Source of the DNA: Cryptomeria japonica
Taxonomy: Eukaryota > Streptophyta > Pinopsida > Cupressales > Cupressaceae
NCBI RefSeq assembly: GCF_030272615.1
Contig: NC_081410.1
Coordinates: forward strand, 112,854,433 to 112,918,432
DNA length: 64,000 nt
Reading direction: 5' to 3'
In this document: piece by piece, positions 22,320 through 35,369 of the stretch
How positions within the stretch are numbered: the first letter of the stretch is position 1
Layout: every line of letters begins with the position of its first letter
Translations under genes and position numbers: made by a program
Notes under the pieces: model-generated
Databases searched by the model: none
What the model was told of the DNA's origin: nothing
Seen by the model: the letters and a program-made list of their open reading frames with translations, nothing else

Positions 22320-24693
22320 AGATTTCCGTTCTTTCCCGTCTTCTGGGTATTTTCAGTTTTAGGGCTTCCCAAGCTGTTAATAAGGCATGGCATGGGACTG
22401 CAAATATGGAACCTAGGGTTGCTCATGTAAAACAGATGTCGGGTGTTTCTTTGACAAAGGAAAAATCGAGGGAAGTTGTTCACCCTTTTTTGAATCTTGA
22501 GATGTCTTTGAATACTAATCGGGGGAAGTTGGGTGTTAAGGGTTCTTCTTTTCCTATTAGCCTTGCTAGGCTTGTTACTAATGAGCCCCCTTTGAATACT
22601 AATGTTGGCATATGTGTAGAGTATAATGACATGATGATATTGTATGTTGTCATTGATGTCAATATGCTGAAGAGTGTACTGGTATATTGAAGTAAGCAAC
22701 TTGAAAAAGAACCGGTATGATGTAGTGAACCGGTATATGTGAAAAAGTGAAGCGACATATTTGTCGAAGTGAACCAGTATGTTGGAATGTGAACCGGTAT
22801 ACAAAATGTTTTGTATCAAGGTTTCATATGGTATGACTACCGGTTGGTAGTCTTAGCTTCAGGGTTTCCGGTTGAAGTGTTCCAAGCCTGTGTGATTCAA
22901 TCGATGACATCATGTGATGAGTTAGCATTGTAATGAAGAACAGATTATGTTGCCATGTCAACCTTGTGCGTGTGAAGGATCTTGCATGAAGGATATTGAT
23001 CGTATCTACCTCAAGAATGTGCGTAGTCTTTGTAAATAGTGGAAAATGCGTGATGGGTTATCAGCCTCCAAGAAGCGGTGAAGAACGAACGATGGAGAAC
23101 GTCTTGAGATCTGTTCAAGACTGTTGTAATCAATGCAACATGTTCAACGGTTAGGATTGAATCGACTGAATTGCTTAACCTAAATGTTTAGGGTTTAGGG
23201 TTTATGCTACCGATCTATCTGTTCCCTATAAGGTCGATGTTGTTTTTCATGTTGAGGTTGTTGGCAAATGTTGTGTGTGTATCTAAGTGCAGAGATACGT
23301 GATTCTTGCCAGACTAGATAAGAGAATAGATACCTGCAGAGTGTGATTGCAGAAGGAAGAAACTAAAGCGGATCTACATTGGCATTGAAGTGCTGTTACT
23401 AGATCATTGTAATACCTATTGACCTCTAACCACTTCAATAGTTGGAAAATCCCTTAACAGGGTAGCTTTAACCGGCTTGTTGTAAATCCTTTAACAGGGT
23501 GACTCAAAATCTTTGAGTTCTTGAAATCCTCTAACAAGGTAACCTTTAATAGGGTTTAACCCTTAACCGGGTATTTTAGCCATCCCTTAACCGGGTGATC
23601 CCTAGTAGGATCGGTTCCTAATAGAACCTATTGTAAAAGTCTCTAACCGGACTAGGCTCCTAACATAGTGAACTTCAAAAGGGTTCAAAGAACAACTTGT
23701 GGGTATTCATTCCCACCGTGGTTTTTCCCAGTTGGGTTTCCACGTGAAAAATATGTGTGTTATGTGTGATACTTTTTCATGTGATGCTTTGTTATTTTTT
23801 GTCAAGTGGAAAAGCATGTTGAACTAGCAAGTCTTTACATTTTTGTTGATGTATCACTAGTGTATGCATATGGGTGAAGTGGAAATAAGATGTTAGATTG
23901 TGTGGAAAGTTAAGAGCTACCAGTTTATGTCTTTCATATTCTTATTGTGTTTAACTGGGAGTAATCTGGTTTAGACCGGTGTTATTTCTTGCAAGTCAAG
24001 TGCAGAGTTTTCAGTCAAACCGGTTGAAGGAAAAGTGATTTTTGCCTGTACTGATTCACCCCCCCCTCTCAGTACCGGTTTGGTACTAATTGTTCATCAT
24101 TTATTCATCAACTAATATTCCTCTTATCGCTTCGGATGATGATCTTATTTCTCAAGTGCAAAATATTGTTAAGTTATAACATTGTCTTAAATTCTGATCT
24201 GGCTAATAAAATAATTACCTCAATTAAGGCTAATTTAGGTAGGTTGGACAATGATTTATCTTCTTTCCCTATTAATAACCCTTTTGAATTGCTCAATCTG
24301 GAAAGGGCTTTGGTTCCCTCTGTTCTTGGGGTTCCATCACATTCTATTAGGGATGAGGTCATGGATCAAGACAAGGACAAGGCACTTGTTGGAATAGCTC
24401 CTCTAGATGGATTACCTTTGATTTAGTCCCCACTTTCGCCTACTTCTCCTTTTTGTACTCCTACAAAGAAGGGTCGTTAGCCTAAGCATGTTAAGACTCA
24501 ATTGGAGATTTATGCTGGTATCCAATCAACTCGATTCTTCAAAAAAGAAGAGGTCCAAAAAGCCTTTTAGTTCGCTAGTTACAAGAGCCTTGGCTTCTAA
24601 AAGGATCCTTGAAGAGGAGTTTGCTGTGGGAAAGGTCTCTTAGACTCCTAATTTGGAAAAGAGGGGAGCCGATGCCTCCCCTCTGGCCCAATG
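22320..24693 (+). pseudogene. LINE-B ORF1 relic, unit 1, split by solo LTR
   Basis: The N-terminal portion (about 22320-22602) includes SRASQAVNKAWHGTANMEPRV and LARLVTNEPPLNTN. After the LTR it continues as ISQVQNIVKL, then shifts frame into LGRLDNDLSSFP and ELLNLERALVPSVLG. It ends with KRGADASPLAQ-like sequence at an ATGA that starts ORF2. It is shorter than the LINE-A ORF1 and no DUF4283 domain is visible, so the element may be 5' truncated. ORF1 proteins of LINEs bind RNA in the retrotransposition particle. Confidence 0.6.
22603..24110 (+). mobile_element. Solo LTR (copia-like), unit 1
   Basis: A 1508-bp segment begins TGTTGG and ends TTCATCA, flanked by the 5-bp duplication actaa at 22598-22602 and 24111-24115. 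It has no coding domain. It contains ttccca/gggttt-type motifs near 23720-23750 of the kind seen close to the 3' side of plant copia LTRs. Removing it and one actaa rejoins LINE-B ORF1. It most likely arose by recombination between the two LTRs of a complete insertion. The same insertion is present in unit 2, so it predates the duplication. Confidence 0.85.
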
Positions 24694-27600
24694 AAGATTA
24701 TATCTTGGAATGTTAGGGGCTTAAATACCCCTAACAAAAGACACTTTATTAACTCCGAATTGGACTTAATAAAGTGTGATATTGTGATGGTGCAAGAAAC
24801 TAAGTTAGATTAAACTTTAGCAGATTTGTTATTTTCTTCTTGGAGATCCTAGAAATTTTGTGCCTCTCCCTCTTTAGGGGCTTTAGAAGGGCTTGCGTTT
24901 CTTTGGAAAGATTCTAGTGTGGACCTCTCTTTGGTTGCCTCTTCATCTAATTGGATGCTTGGTTTAGTTAAGAGTAGGTTATCAAATATTAAATTTTGAC
25001 TTTTTAATGTTTATGGCCCTATTGGGGTGGTGGGAAAAAGGAAGCTTTGGGAAAGTTTAGCCTTGATTGCTTCTCCTTTGTTGAATGCCTTCTTGATTTT
25101 TGGGGGTGATTTTAATACAATTTCTTGTCTAGAAGAGAAAGCTGGGAAGATCATTCCTAATAAGCATACTATTTCTGATTTTTTCCTCTTTATCAATAAT
25201 TTGAATTTAGTTGATTGTAAACCTCAAAATGGTCCTTTCACCTGGACTAATATGCGAAAAGATTTTTGTCAAATTGTTGAACGATTGGACTAGTTTTTAG
25301 TATCTGATAATTGGTATAATTCTAGTCAAGATTTCTTTTCCTCAGTTTTAACTTTTACTGGGTCGGATCATTTTCCTATAATGCTTTCTATTCTTGAGGA
25401 TAGGGATCCTCGGAAGCTTCCTTTCAAATTCGAGCCAATGTGGTTTAGGGAACAATCTTTTTTGCCTTTATTAAAACAATGGTGGTCATCTGCTCCATAT
25501 GTTAATGGATCAAGGATGTTTCAGATAGTTAAGAAATTGACTTTTTTGTAAAATAAAATTAGAGGTTGGAATTCTTTTCATTTTAAGAACTTTTTTGGGG
25601 TGAAGGCTGGGATTTAGGAGGAAATAGAATAGATTAATAAGATTAATTTGAGCTTGGGTGTGACTCCTATGTCTTTTGATACACTTAAATTTTTGAAAGT
25701 CCAGTTGGAGGATGTTTTGGCTAGGGAAGAATCTTATTAGAGGCAGAAATCCAGGGATCTTTGGTTATCAGAGGGGGATAGAAATGCCAATTTTTTTCAC
25801 TCTTAAACTAATTTAAGGTATCAGTGCAATAGAATATCCTGTATTATTGATTCTCATGGGAAGAGTTTATCAGATGAGGATGATATTGCTTCTGAAGCAG
25901 TAAATATCTTTAAGTCTCTGCTCTCGGCTGAGCCTATTTCCTTAGATAATACCTTTGTTAATTCAGTCCCCCCTTTAGTTAGTCATGAGGATAATAGGAT
26001 GCTTATGGCTCCTTTCTCTTTGGATGAGTTAAGGGGGTTGGTATTTTCCATGCATCTGGAAAAGGCCTCGGGTTTGGATGGGTTTACGGCTTTATTTTTT
26101 CAAAAGTGTTGGGACTTTGTGGGGAATGATGCCTTATTAGCCTTGGAAGAGTCTAGGCAGAATATAACTATTTTGAAGGAGCTTAACACTACTCTTATTG
26201 CTATTATTCCTAAAGTGGATAATACTAGCTCCTTTTCTGATTTTCACCCTATTGCTCTTTGTAATACTTTATATAAGATTTTTACCAAGGCAATTTTGAT
26301 TAGGTAGGCTAGGCTTCTTCCCAGGATTGTTTCCATTGATCAAGGTGGCTTTGTGCATGGTAGAGAAACATCAGAGGGTGCGATTGTAGCCCATGATATT
26401 TTGCATTCCATTTTGTGATAGAAGACTCTGGCTATGATTATGAAACTTGACATGCTTAAAGATTTTGATCAGGTTAACTGACAGTCTCTCGTTGCTGTAT
26501 TAAAGCCCTTTGGGTTTTCCCATAGTTAGATTAAATTTGTCTTTTCTTATATATCTTCTTCTTGATTTTTTAGTTTTGATTAATGGGTCACCTTCTGGGT
26601 TTTTTTCTTCCTCTCGGGGTGTTAGGCAAGGGGATCCTCTTTCCCCTTTTTTGTTTATACTTTTGGCAGAGGCTTTAATTAGGGTCATTTCTGATGCTAG
26701 AGCATCTGGTCAGTGGAGTGGTATTAGAATAGATGGTTATCCTTCTTCGCAATCCCATTGTCTTTTCGTGGATGATACTCTTCTATTTGGTTCTTCTTCT
26801 TTGATAGAGGCTAGAGTAATCAAGAAGATTATTACTGATTACTATTCATTTTCCAGTCAGAAAGTTAACATTTTGAAATCTAAGGTTTTATTTTTAAATG
26901 TATCCGTCTTGGTCAAGAATAGGCTTATTCAATTTTGGGGTTTTCAAGTGGGTGCCTTTCCTTGCAAGCACTTAGGAATTCCTTTTTTTGTTGGTTTGGA
27001 TAAAGCTATCATTTGGGATAAAGTGGTTCATGTGATATCTTCCAGAATTTCTTCCTGGAATCATAAATAGCTCACTTTGGTGGGTAAGATTCTTCTAATT
27101 AAGTCAGTTCTTAATGTCATTCCTACAAACTTGATGTCTTTTTTAAAAACTCCCCCTAAAGTTATCCAGGATCTCAAGGTGTCTCTAAGATCCTTTCTTT
27201 GGAATAATAACAATGGGGGAAAGAAGAAGCTTCCCCTTCTGGCCTAGGATAAAGTTTGCCTTCCTAAAGAGCTGGGAGGTGCAGCTATATGAGATCTAGT
27301 GTCCCAGAATAAAGCATTGGGGGCTAAAATTGTTTGGAAATTATAGGGATCAATTGAGTAAATGGGCATCCATTATGCTTGCTAAGTATTTAAGGGGGGC
27401 TCCTAGAGAAAGGATTTTCACAACCTCATCTCTTCCAAAAGGTTCAACTTTTTGGAATTTTGTGGTTAGTTGTAGATCAGTCATCCTTCCTCACCTTTCT
27501 TGGGTTGTCCATAATGGGAAGAAGGCCTGGTTTTGGGATGAAGTCTAGAATGGTCATCCTACATTATCTTCCATTTGGGATTGGTCTCCTCTGTCTGATT

Positions 27601-28898
27601 TTATTTCTGATCTTTGGAGGTTTTTGTTGTTGATTATTTCGTCATTGATTCCTCGGGTCCTTATCCAGTATCTCGATAGAAGTCTATTTCTTTCCTACCC
27701 ATTGATAATGAGCTTAGAGTTGCTTTTGAGGTAGAGCTTCAGAATAGATCTCTTGTGTTTCAAAATAAAGATGATACTTTGGTTTGGACTAAGAGTGCTT
27801 TAGGTTCCTATTCAGTAAGGGAGGGGTACAAATCCTTGTTTTAGTCCTCTTCTTATTGCCATTGGCCTTCTTATCTTTTTTGGCATTCGGCATGTCCCTC
27901 CTAAAGCTGGGTCTTTTGCTTGGTTGGTAGTTCAAGATAGAGTTCTCATCCGGATGAGATTGGATAGGCTTGGGATTACTGCGGTTTTAACTTGTGTGTT
28001 TTGTGGATATTTTATGGAAACCATAGATCATGTGTTCTTGCGTTGTCCGTTTGCTACGGATTGTTGGTACTGGTTATTTGGAATGATTGGTTGGTCCTCT
28101 ACTATTAGTCCTAGTTTATTATCACATTTCATGGCTTGGACTTTGTTGTTTTCATCCTCTTTTTGCTCCTCTATTTGGATTGTGGCACCTTCTATAGTTA
28201 TTTGGAACATCTAGATAGAGAGGAATTCTAGGATTTTTACTCGTAAGTCTGCTTCATTTAAGGAGGTTATTGACAAGATTCAATCCTCCATTTATGAGGT
28301 GGTTCTTTCTTACATTTATAAAAACTTGGAACATTTGAGGTCCTTTTCTCATTGGGATAATTAGGTAACATGAAAATGGAGTTCACTTCGAGTCATTCCT
28401 TCCCATGGGGCTTTAACACCTGGATTATCCTCACTTGCAAAACGTAGGATGACCAAATGGATAGGCCACCCCCCGAAATTCTCCTTCAAGTTAAATTTTG
28501 ACGGGGCTGCTAAGGGTAATCTGGGGAAGGCAGGGGTTGGGATGGTCATCTTTGATCATAATTCTAAGATTGTTAAAGCTGTCGGTAAATATATTGGTGT
28601 CAGCTCCAATAATATTTCTGAATTTTAAGCATTATCTTTTGGTCTGGATCTTGTCACAACTTTGGGCATTAAGGACATCATCATTGAAGGGGACTCAATG
28701 TTGGTCTTTCAGTCAGTCTCTGCTAAAATAATTGTCTCTTGGCATCTGTAGTACTTGTTGGAGTGCATCCTTACACAGTTGAAGTGTTTTTCTATCTTTA
28801 CTATATCTCATTGTTATAGGGAAATAAATGTTATTGCAGACTACTTGGCTAATAGGGCTGTTGTTGAAGGGGCTGAGTATTTGGAGGTTTCCCCCTGA
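24691..28898 (+). pseudogene. LINE-B ORF2 relic, unit 1 (EN-RT-RNase H)
   Basis: It starts MKIISWNVRGLN at an ATG that overlaps the ORF1 stop (ATGA). The endonuclease has GGDFN, PFTWTN and GSDHFP motifs (25027-25400). The reverse transcriptase (25999-27070) has [30 protein letters not shown] and the catalytic FVDD (about 26766). A zinc motif of the form C-x2-C-x7-H-x4-C follows near 27990-28045. The RNase H has NFDGAAKGN, EGDSM and YREINVIADYLANR motifs (28490-28890). It ends at TGA 28896-28898. More than ten in-frame stops, mostly TAG, and frameshifts make it inactive. Unlike the unit 2 copy it is not interrupted by copia. Confidence 0.8.
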
Positions 28899-30243
28899 GA
28901 CATCCTTGCCTCTTGCATTTGTATTCTCCTTTAAAAATAGATTGGTCATGGTTGTAGCCTATATCACACTGCTTGCTAGGTTTGGTTTTTATTTTGCATA
29001 TGACATTGAGGAGGGTGTTGTTTGCCTTATGGAAATTGCTTTGTTAATGACATATTCAATAAGTATCTCCGCATGGAGCAAGGAGGGTGTGGAGAATGCA
29101 TTCACGTGACCTGTATCCTTCTTGTTGGCTTTGTATTTGCTTTGGCTTTTCATCACCTATTTGGTTGTGATGAATTTGTTCTTCATAGGACTAATTTTGC
29201 CTATGTCTCGTGATATTATTCCATTTTCCTGAGTATGGTAGTAGCATGAGTATTCAGGCTCAAGAAGTTCATTGCTTAGGATGTACTCATTAGTTGTGTA
29301 CCTATTGTTTTGAGTGGGTATACTCCTATCATTATATCTTTCTGATTGGCGGTTTTGTTTGCTAATCATGTTGTTGTAAGTATGGGGTGGATGTCTCGAG
29401 TATCATTGCTTAATTATTTTTACTGCTTACCATTCACTTGCTGGGTTGTTTACTGATGATTGCTTTGAGATGGCAGAGTCTTCTCTATTGATTATCTTTG
29501 ATTGGGTAATCAGTGTGGGACGAGTTTCTGTAACATGGCTTTGGTTCATTATTATTTGGTGACTTCATTTTGCCAGTCTGGTTTCTCCTTTCATTCTTAT
29601 GATTATGTGGAGCGTGTTATGTTCACCACTCTTGCACGTTCCTTATTTATCATAACATGAAGTTGGTTTTTGCACATTCAGGGAGGCCTCGTGTTTGGCT
29701 TTTGTAGTTTTTGGATGGATTGTGCCCATGGGCTTCTTGTAATGGGTAGATAGGCTTGTGTTACTTGAGAAATATTGAAGGGTTTTCTTATTGGTTCTTT
29801 CCCTTCAGTGCTCTTTGAACTAGACACTGTTAAAAAAAAATAAAAAAATAATTATTAATATCTTTCAGTGGTTTATCCACTTTTATCAAAAAAACAAACT
29901 AGTAGCTGCAACTTCTCGAAACCAGTGATCCAAAAACATGTACTATTTTTGAGTAGAACATGAGTTGTAGTCGCAACATTTTTGGAATCCAACTGAAAAT
30001 GTAGTAGTGGAAATACTAATCCTACATTCATATATTATCTATAGGCACTAAGGAAACATGTCCACATAACTAAAGGTTCTTCAACAAATCATTTTTCTGC
30101 ATATCCTACAATCGTTGCAGCCATGAGACCACATTTTTTTTCAGGAATACTGTCATGTTTTGTTTATGCTTTGATCTTGAAAGTTTCTAAATTCTTTTCA
30201 CCAAATATTTAAAGCCATTAATACATTTCAGAATTCAAAATAT
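28899..30243. other. LINE-B 3' region and unit 1 end
   Basis: The 3' region of LINE-B has no convincing reading frame; short frames such as 28828-29109 are shadows. An A-rich run at 29830-29860 and atcaaaaaaac at about 29880 mark the end. 29881-30243 is noncoding and matches 62395-62759. Confidence 0.6.
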
Positions 30244-30249
30244 GCTCGT
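30244..30249. other. Duplication joint with ~6 extra bases
   Basis: Unit 1 homology ends at 30243 (compare 62759). Unit 2 homology begins at 30250 (compare 10877). The bases gctcgt match neither flank. Filler with little microhomology is typical of end-joining repair. Confidence 0.75.
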
Positions 30250-32527
30250 AGGAGCAAAAGATGTAGAACTAGCGTATGGAGAAGGGAGGAGTGACACCAC
30301 CTTATAATACTTTGTAAGCAATTTCTTACTGACAATTTTCAGCTTAGTAAAATAATCTTGTAGCTTGTCAAAATCTTCTTGATTGTACAATACTTGCATT
30401 GTGCAGATGTGTCACTCGACCTTGTAACAACCAAGTTTCCAATAAGATCTCCTACCTTCTTTGTAAACTTATGCTTATGCTCATTAAGAAATATTGACCA
30501 CACTGATAGTGCCTTATATTGGGAGCTGCAACTTGATCCAAAATACAACTCTTGAGCTTTCTCTTCAGTTGGTAAAGCTAAGAAGTTTGAAGATTCCCTT
30601 CTTATGGAATCCAATACAATTGTAGAATAGAGGTCCCATCCTTCTAGTAATAGACATCCACTATTCCTTACAATATGCCTTGCCTCCTCAAAGGTTATAT
30701 TCGATATATAAAAAATAACTTCCTCTAAAACTTAGACTATAAATCAATTATTAAATTCTTGGTTCCCTGATGCCAACCTTTCTCCGACCATGATAGAAAA
30801 TTGCTCCTCTTTGTTCTTCAGGACAAAGTCCCTAAATTCCAGTAATTGCATAAAATTATCATTAGACATGAATGTAGAGCATGTCAATCCTATGATGTTG
30901 TCTTCTTCCTCTCCTCCTGGTTCAAAATTTATGATCATTTTATCATGACGCCTACCCTCCAAATCAGTGTGTTCCCATTTGTATGTTGGGTCAAACTTTC
31001 TCATTTTTTCTTTTTCCATTTGTAGCTTAACCCATAACTCTCTTCTCCTTTGAACCTCTACATTAGATGCATAATTTCTAATTAAGTCCTCAATCTGATC
31101 CTATTCATGATTGAAGCCTTTCAATTCAACCCCAACCCTGGTGTGTTGAATAAAGTGTTCTATACCACAATTTTTAAATTTTTTAAAAGCCATTTGATAT
31201 GGCAATAACTTGAAATATACCAAGTCCAATCTTTCTTTGCCCGTGATCTCAAAATTTGAGAAATATAGATTTGGTGGGATGAAGGAGCCCTTCTTGTTAT
31301 CTCTTAAATGAAACTTGTCAGACTCATTCAACTGCCAAATGATTTCTAAAAAAATAATTCTATCTGGTACATCTCTAGGCAAAACATGGGGTTTAAATGG
31401 TGCACCGTAAACTCTGATGATAGTGTACCTAGGGTAGAAAAACTAGTCTCCCCAACTATGATTCACTCCTAACTCAGGCGCTTGCTCAAGAGGCCTCAAA
31501 AATCTCCTCACGCTTTCAGAGAATCTATAATTGATTAGCCAACCTAAATTCTACATCATAATATTGACAAAGAATTCCTCAAATATGACATAATTGGAAT
31601 TCTCACAATGCATGTCCCATAAGTGCATCCATTCTAGATCAGCATACTCTTACTTTGATTATCTACCTTTCTCAACTTCAGCTCTGGCCCCCACTGCCAA
31701 GCCTTACTTCCACAATACAAAAGAATGTGGCATAATAAAGAATGCCATCTAAAATGAACAATGTGGCTACCTTGCTTGATATCGATAAGGGATTTGTGAA
31801 TTCCATTAGAAATGAATGAGGCAAAGTCAAAAAAAGGTGCTGGTATATGTGTGCTGAATATCAACGATTAACATCATCAGATGCAAGGCATCTTGGTCTA
31901 TACATTGATTCCCAACACTTGGCAAATTGCAAAGTAGGTGTTTATAAAATAATTCTAAAAAAATTGATAATCAAAGGGCTTGACATCTATCCTCCAAAAT
32001 GAAATAGGCCTCCCTTCCTTCTTCTCCCTTCTATGTAATGAAAGTCATTTTACCTTGAAGCTACCTTTGTCCTACTTGTATTCTCTCTCTAGAGATAGAA
32101 AGTCAATAGGAATGTCGACATTAGGGTTTAACATTAAATTTTCATAAATAGATCCCCTATCAAACCCAACCAAAAAAACACCTTTCTGCATGTAGATAGA
32201 CTTGGTGTCTTGATTATAGATTTTTGCCACTGCTCTAATTAGGTCTACATTGACAAAAATGTTTGGGATGACAAGCTTTCCCAAATCCAATCTCCATACA
32301 TTGTTCATTGGTATTGGGGCTCTACTCTTTTCATAAGAATACATGAACAATTTCCTTCCACTAATTGGGACGTAAGGATCCCCACAAGATGCTGCCATAT
32401 CCACAAGTCTCAGATACAATACTCGTACCCTGGGCATTCTTTCCCATTTCGATGATCTGAGAAATTGAGAAATAATATCTTCATCCAGTGCCCTCTTATT
32501 ATTATCTCTTTCTGAATGTTGAGCCAT
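30250..32527 (-). pseudogene. Family P, copy 2, C-terminus cut off by duplication joint
   Basis: This is collinear with 10877-13240. The N-terminal segment (32527-32072, 151 codons from ATG at 32525-32527) is more open than in copy 1 and carries VDMAASCGDPYVPISGRK, RLDLGKLVIPNIF and GVFLVGFDRGS. Further segments are 31864-31634 (FASFISNGIHKSL, RWHSLLCHILLY, WGPELKLRK), 31382-31101, 31019-30744 and 30614-30339. Reading stops at the joint, so about 325 codons present in copy 1 are missing. Several TAG stops remain. The function is unknown; the two copies together show the ancestral frame better than either alone. Confidence 0.5.
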
Positions 32528-32869
32528 CTTAAAAAATTAGGGTTTTAAGAAAATGCAGAAACTAGGCTTCCTAGGGAAATTGAATAATCAAAATTTCTTT
32601 ATGCAATTTAATGAATCTTTAACCTTTAGACTACACAATTTCTACAACTAAGCCATAGAAAACTGAGAAGACCCTTTAGCAGCTAGAAACAAACAAACCC
32701 TACGCAAAATTAAACCCTTGTAGTTAAGAGTTACCTGCAAATTTGTAATTGGTTACACTGCTTCAATTACCGTGTACACTCACTCTTCTTAGTTAGATTT
32801 TTAATTAGTAATGTCAATGGAGATGACCATTAAAACGCGAAGCAATAGCCTGCAAGTTACAACTAAGCC

Positions 32870-33170
32870 GTTCTTTGTAGCTTTGAAATTGGACCGTTTG
32901 ATCTTCATCGACATTATTTCGCATGATAACATATTGTTAATATGACCCACCATATGAATATGCAATAGACTAAAGCAATACGATTTGATGGAAAAAAATA
33001 AAAAAAAATGTTTTTAATGAACTTTAAAAAGCCTTAGTTTGAGTTGGGGTCCACCTTGACATGTGTCTCAATTCCAGTTACTCTTTGTACACATTTTGTT
33101 TTGTCAGAACTTAGGCCCAGGATTGGACCTAAAGGCCGGTCCCACATGACAAAGGAGATCCATGGCTCAC
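32870..33170. repeat. R fragment fused to hAT relic, unit 2
   Basis: Counterpart of 13584-13880, with the same fusion joint at catggcatactgg. Confidence 0.85.
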
Positions 33171-35094
33171 ATGGCATACTGGTGCATTGGTATATCATAT
33201 ACATGTACATGTATACATAACTCTCCACTAGTGTTAAACTTAAAAAAATTATCAGGATTTTCTAGATCTGTCATCAGATGCCAGCTAGCAAAATCTTCCT
33301 TTATAAAAGGCTCTCATGATAGATACATATTATCAAGGGTCATTATTAAACTTCTACGTAGACTAGTATATTATTGAATATACAAAGTTATTTATTTAGC
33401 TACTTTCACAAGCTTTCTCATTTCATTCAAAAGGGGGAGAATACCAGTTAGTGTTAAGAGTGTCTCTACATCACTTAACCTATGTAAACTCTCAAAAGCT
33501 TTGTCTACTAACTCTTGTTCGTACATTAGTCCAATCAGGGATTTATATTAAGAGAAAACTCTTTCTGGTGGTCCTCACAAATAGATCCATTTGGTATCAA
33601 CATCCTTAAGAAGTTGTTTCCATTGGTTATTCCCATGATCTTTTTTTGATATTTTGCAAATCATTTGGGACTTCGACAAAAGAATGAGTATAGCTCGCAA
33701 ACTAGATTTTCAACTCTAGCTACTGAATCAAATTTGCTCACAATTCTAAAAGCTAAATTTAATCTGTGGGCCATGTAGTGAATGCCAATCACGTATGGTG
33801 AAATAGAAGTTTGTAGCTTTGCGTAAAGACCATTCCTATGACCTTGAAACACTACAGTTCCATCAACTCCTACACATACCAACTTTTTGGCAATTGATAA
33901 GTCATGAATACCGCCAAACTATTTTAAATATTTCTTAACTAACTCAAATGTATTTTGCAATGTGGAATTCTCCTTCATTTTAACAACACAAAGTAAAAGA
34001 GATTGGAGATTGGCGGACATGATTCCTTACAATATACACATGCATACATAACCAAGAAGTATTATCTACTGCTATAACTTCATCTAAAGATAATGCAATA
34101 AAGTTTGACTGTTTAATTTATTTTCCTTTACATCATCTTTTTCCATATTGGAGCAAGACAACTTGCCCATTCCCATCCACTATTTTTTGACCAATGAAAT
34201 TGAGGAAATCTAGGAACATTCAAAAATCTTAATAAAGTAGCAAAGTTAGGGTACTCTGACATATAGGACGACCATTTTTCAAAACATGAAAAACAACACT
34301 CAACTGAATAATTTTCGACTGAATTTTTTTGACATCATATGTTTGAATTGAGCCTTAATCAAACCTCGATGTTTAGCATTCTTCTCCTCTCTTTGAATAT
34401 GCTCTTTATACTCTTCTTCATACTTAACATGTTTACATTCTTCTTTTGTTTTTCATCTAATCACAGATTGTTCTTTTCCATCTATGATTTGTTTTTCATA
34501 CACTTTACTGATATGCTTCTTTATGGTGTCCAATTTTAGCTACAACTTCTTGCCCCTTTTTAGTTTCCAACTACAGATCATACACTTGCATTCTGTTGAA
34601 GGCTTATCTTTGTTTGGATTTGGCACTTCTTCAATGAATGGGTACCTTGACACCCAATCCAACTGAAAATTCCTTGTCATTTCCCACTTGCGGCTCGATT
34701 TTGATTTTCCTTTTCTTTTTCCCTTTTGTGTACTTTCAACAACATCATCTACGCATTTCTCAGCAACATCATCTGGGTCAGTCACATCAATGTTGCCCAT
34801 GACATTGACATCAACCTTAATTGACTTATTTCGACTATTCTGGGAATTGAATTCCATTGGAACATTAGATGCGGCATTGGGATTTGTCTCAATTATCTCA
34901 TTTCGACCTTTCTTGGAGGTTTCTCCTTCAACAATATTTTTTGGTGCGTCTGCAACTACAGATAATGTACCTCTATCTGATGGACTACCACTATTAACAT
35001 TACCAAAGTATGACCTTACTATTTCTGCACTTTGATGGCCTCCCTTCTACACTTTTAGGACTCTGGATGTTCGACATCTCTCAAGAAATACAAA
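33170..35094 (-). pseudogene. hAT transposase relic, 3'-deleted, unit 2
   Basis: This duplicate of 13880-15806 has the same architecture and deletion. The N-terminal part (34857-34540) is open with the KGKRKGKSK basic stretch, LDWVSRYPFIEE and CKCMICSWKLKR. The core segment 33882-33661 has VCVGVDGT, GHRNGLYAKLQ and HYMAHRLNL, where the usual Cys before Met-Ala-His is Tyr. A 33034-33228 frame in the R part is not a gene. Stops and frameshifts make it inactive. Confidence 0.75.
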
Positions 35095-35369
35095 CTAAAC
35101 CTCGAGGGAAGTTCTTCAGCTGAATTAAAACCCACATGCCAGGGCTTAATGAATAAACCAACACGATTGTAAAAGCAGGGCCCTTCTTCAAAAACCCGAT
35201 TTCGATCAACCATGCTAGAAAAAACATCCATGAAATAGCTATTCACAACCAGCATAATCTCCATGTCACACTCAATGTGCCAAGAATGAAGAATCCATGA
35301 TTTTAACATGGAAAGAGAAATATGGATCCCAAGAAATTTACAAAGCCCAATAGTCATAGTTTTTGCCAT
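35095..35369 (-). pseudogene. LINE ORF1 DUF4283 fragment, unit 2
   Basis: An open minus-strand frame carries CDMEIMLVVNSYF, VDRNRVFEEGPCFYNRVGLF and KPWHVGFNSAEELP, a partial DUF4283 domain (RNA-binding-type domain found in plant LINE ORF1 proteins). It is cut at LPSRF, where hAT homology starts. The upstream part of ORF1 and the rest of a LINE are absent, so it is a chimeric scrap. Confidence 0.6.

Larger units (their letters stand above)
22150..29880 (+). mobile_element. LINE-B (L1-type), unit 1, decayed
   Basis: This is a plant L1-type LINE with ORF1, an ATGA overlap, ORF2 (endonuclease, RT, CCHC-type zinc motif, RNase H) and a long 3' region. It ends near ttttatcaaaaaaac (about 29880), the usual kind of plant LINE tail. 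The 5' end is placed only roughly; I found no target duplication. A solo LTR splits ORF1. The copy carries many TAG stops, several shared with unit 2 and therefore older than the duplication. Confidence 0.8.
10877..30243 (+). repeat. Tandem segmental duplication, unit 1
   Basis: Unit 1 is collinear with 30250-62759. Homology begins at aggagcaaaag (10877) and ends at ttcaaaatat (30243). The contents are P (partial), R fragment plus hAT, a DUF4283 scrap, GA tract, A+T-rich DNA, Q repeats, T repeat, SINE and LINE-B with a solo LTR. Hand counts give about 8 mismatches in ~195 bases (14041 against 33322) and about 5 in ~430 (21316 against 47823). It lacks the copia and the 8.7 kb block seen in unit 2. 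Confidence 0.9.
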
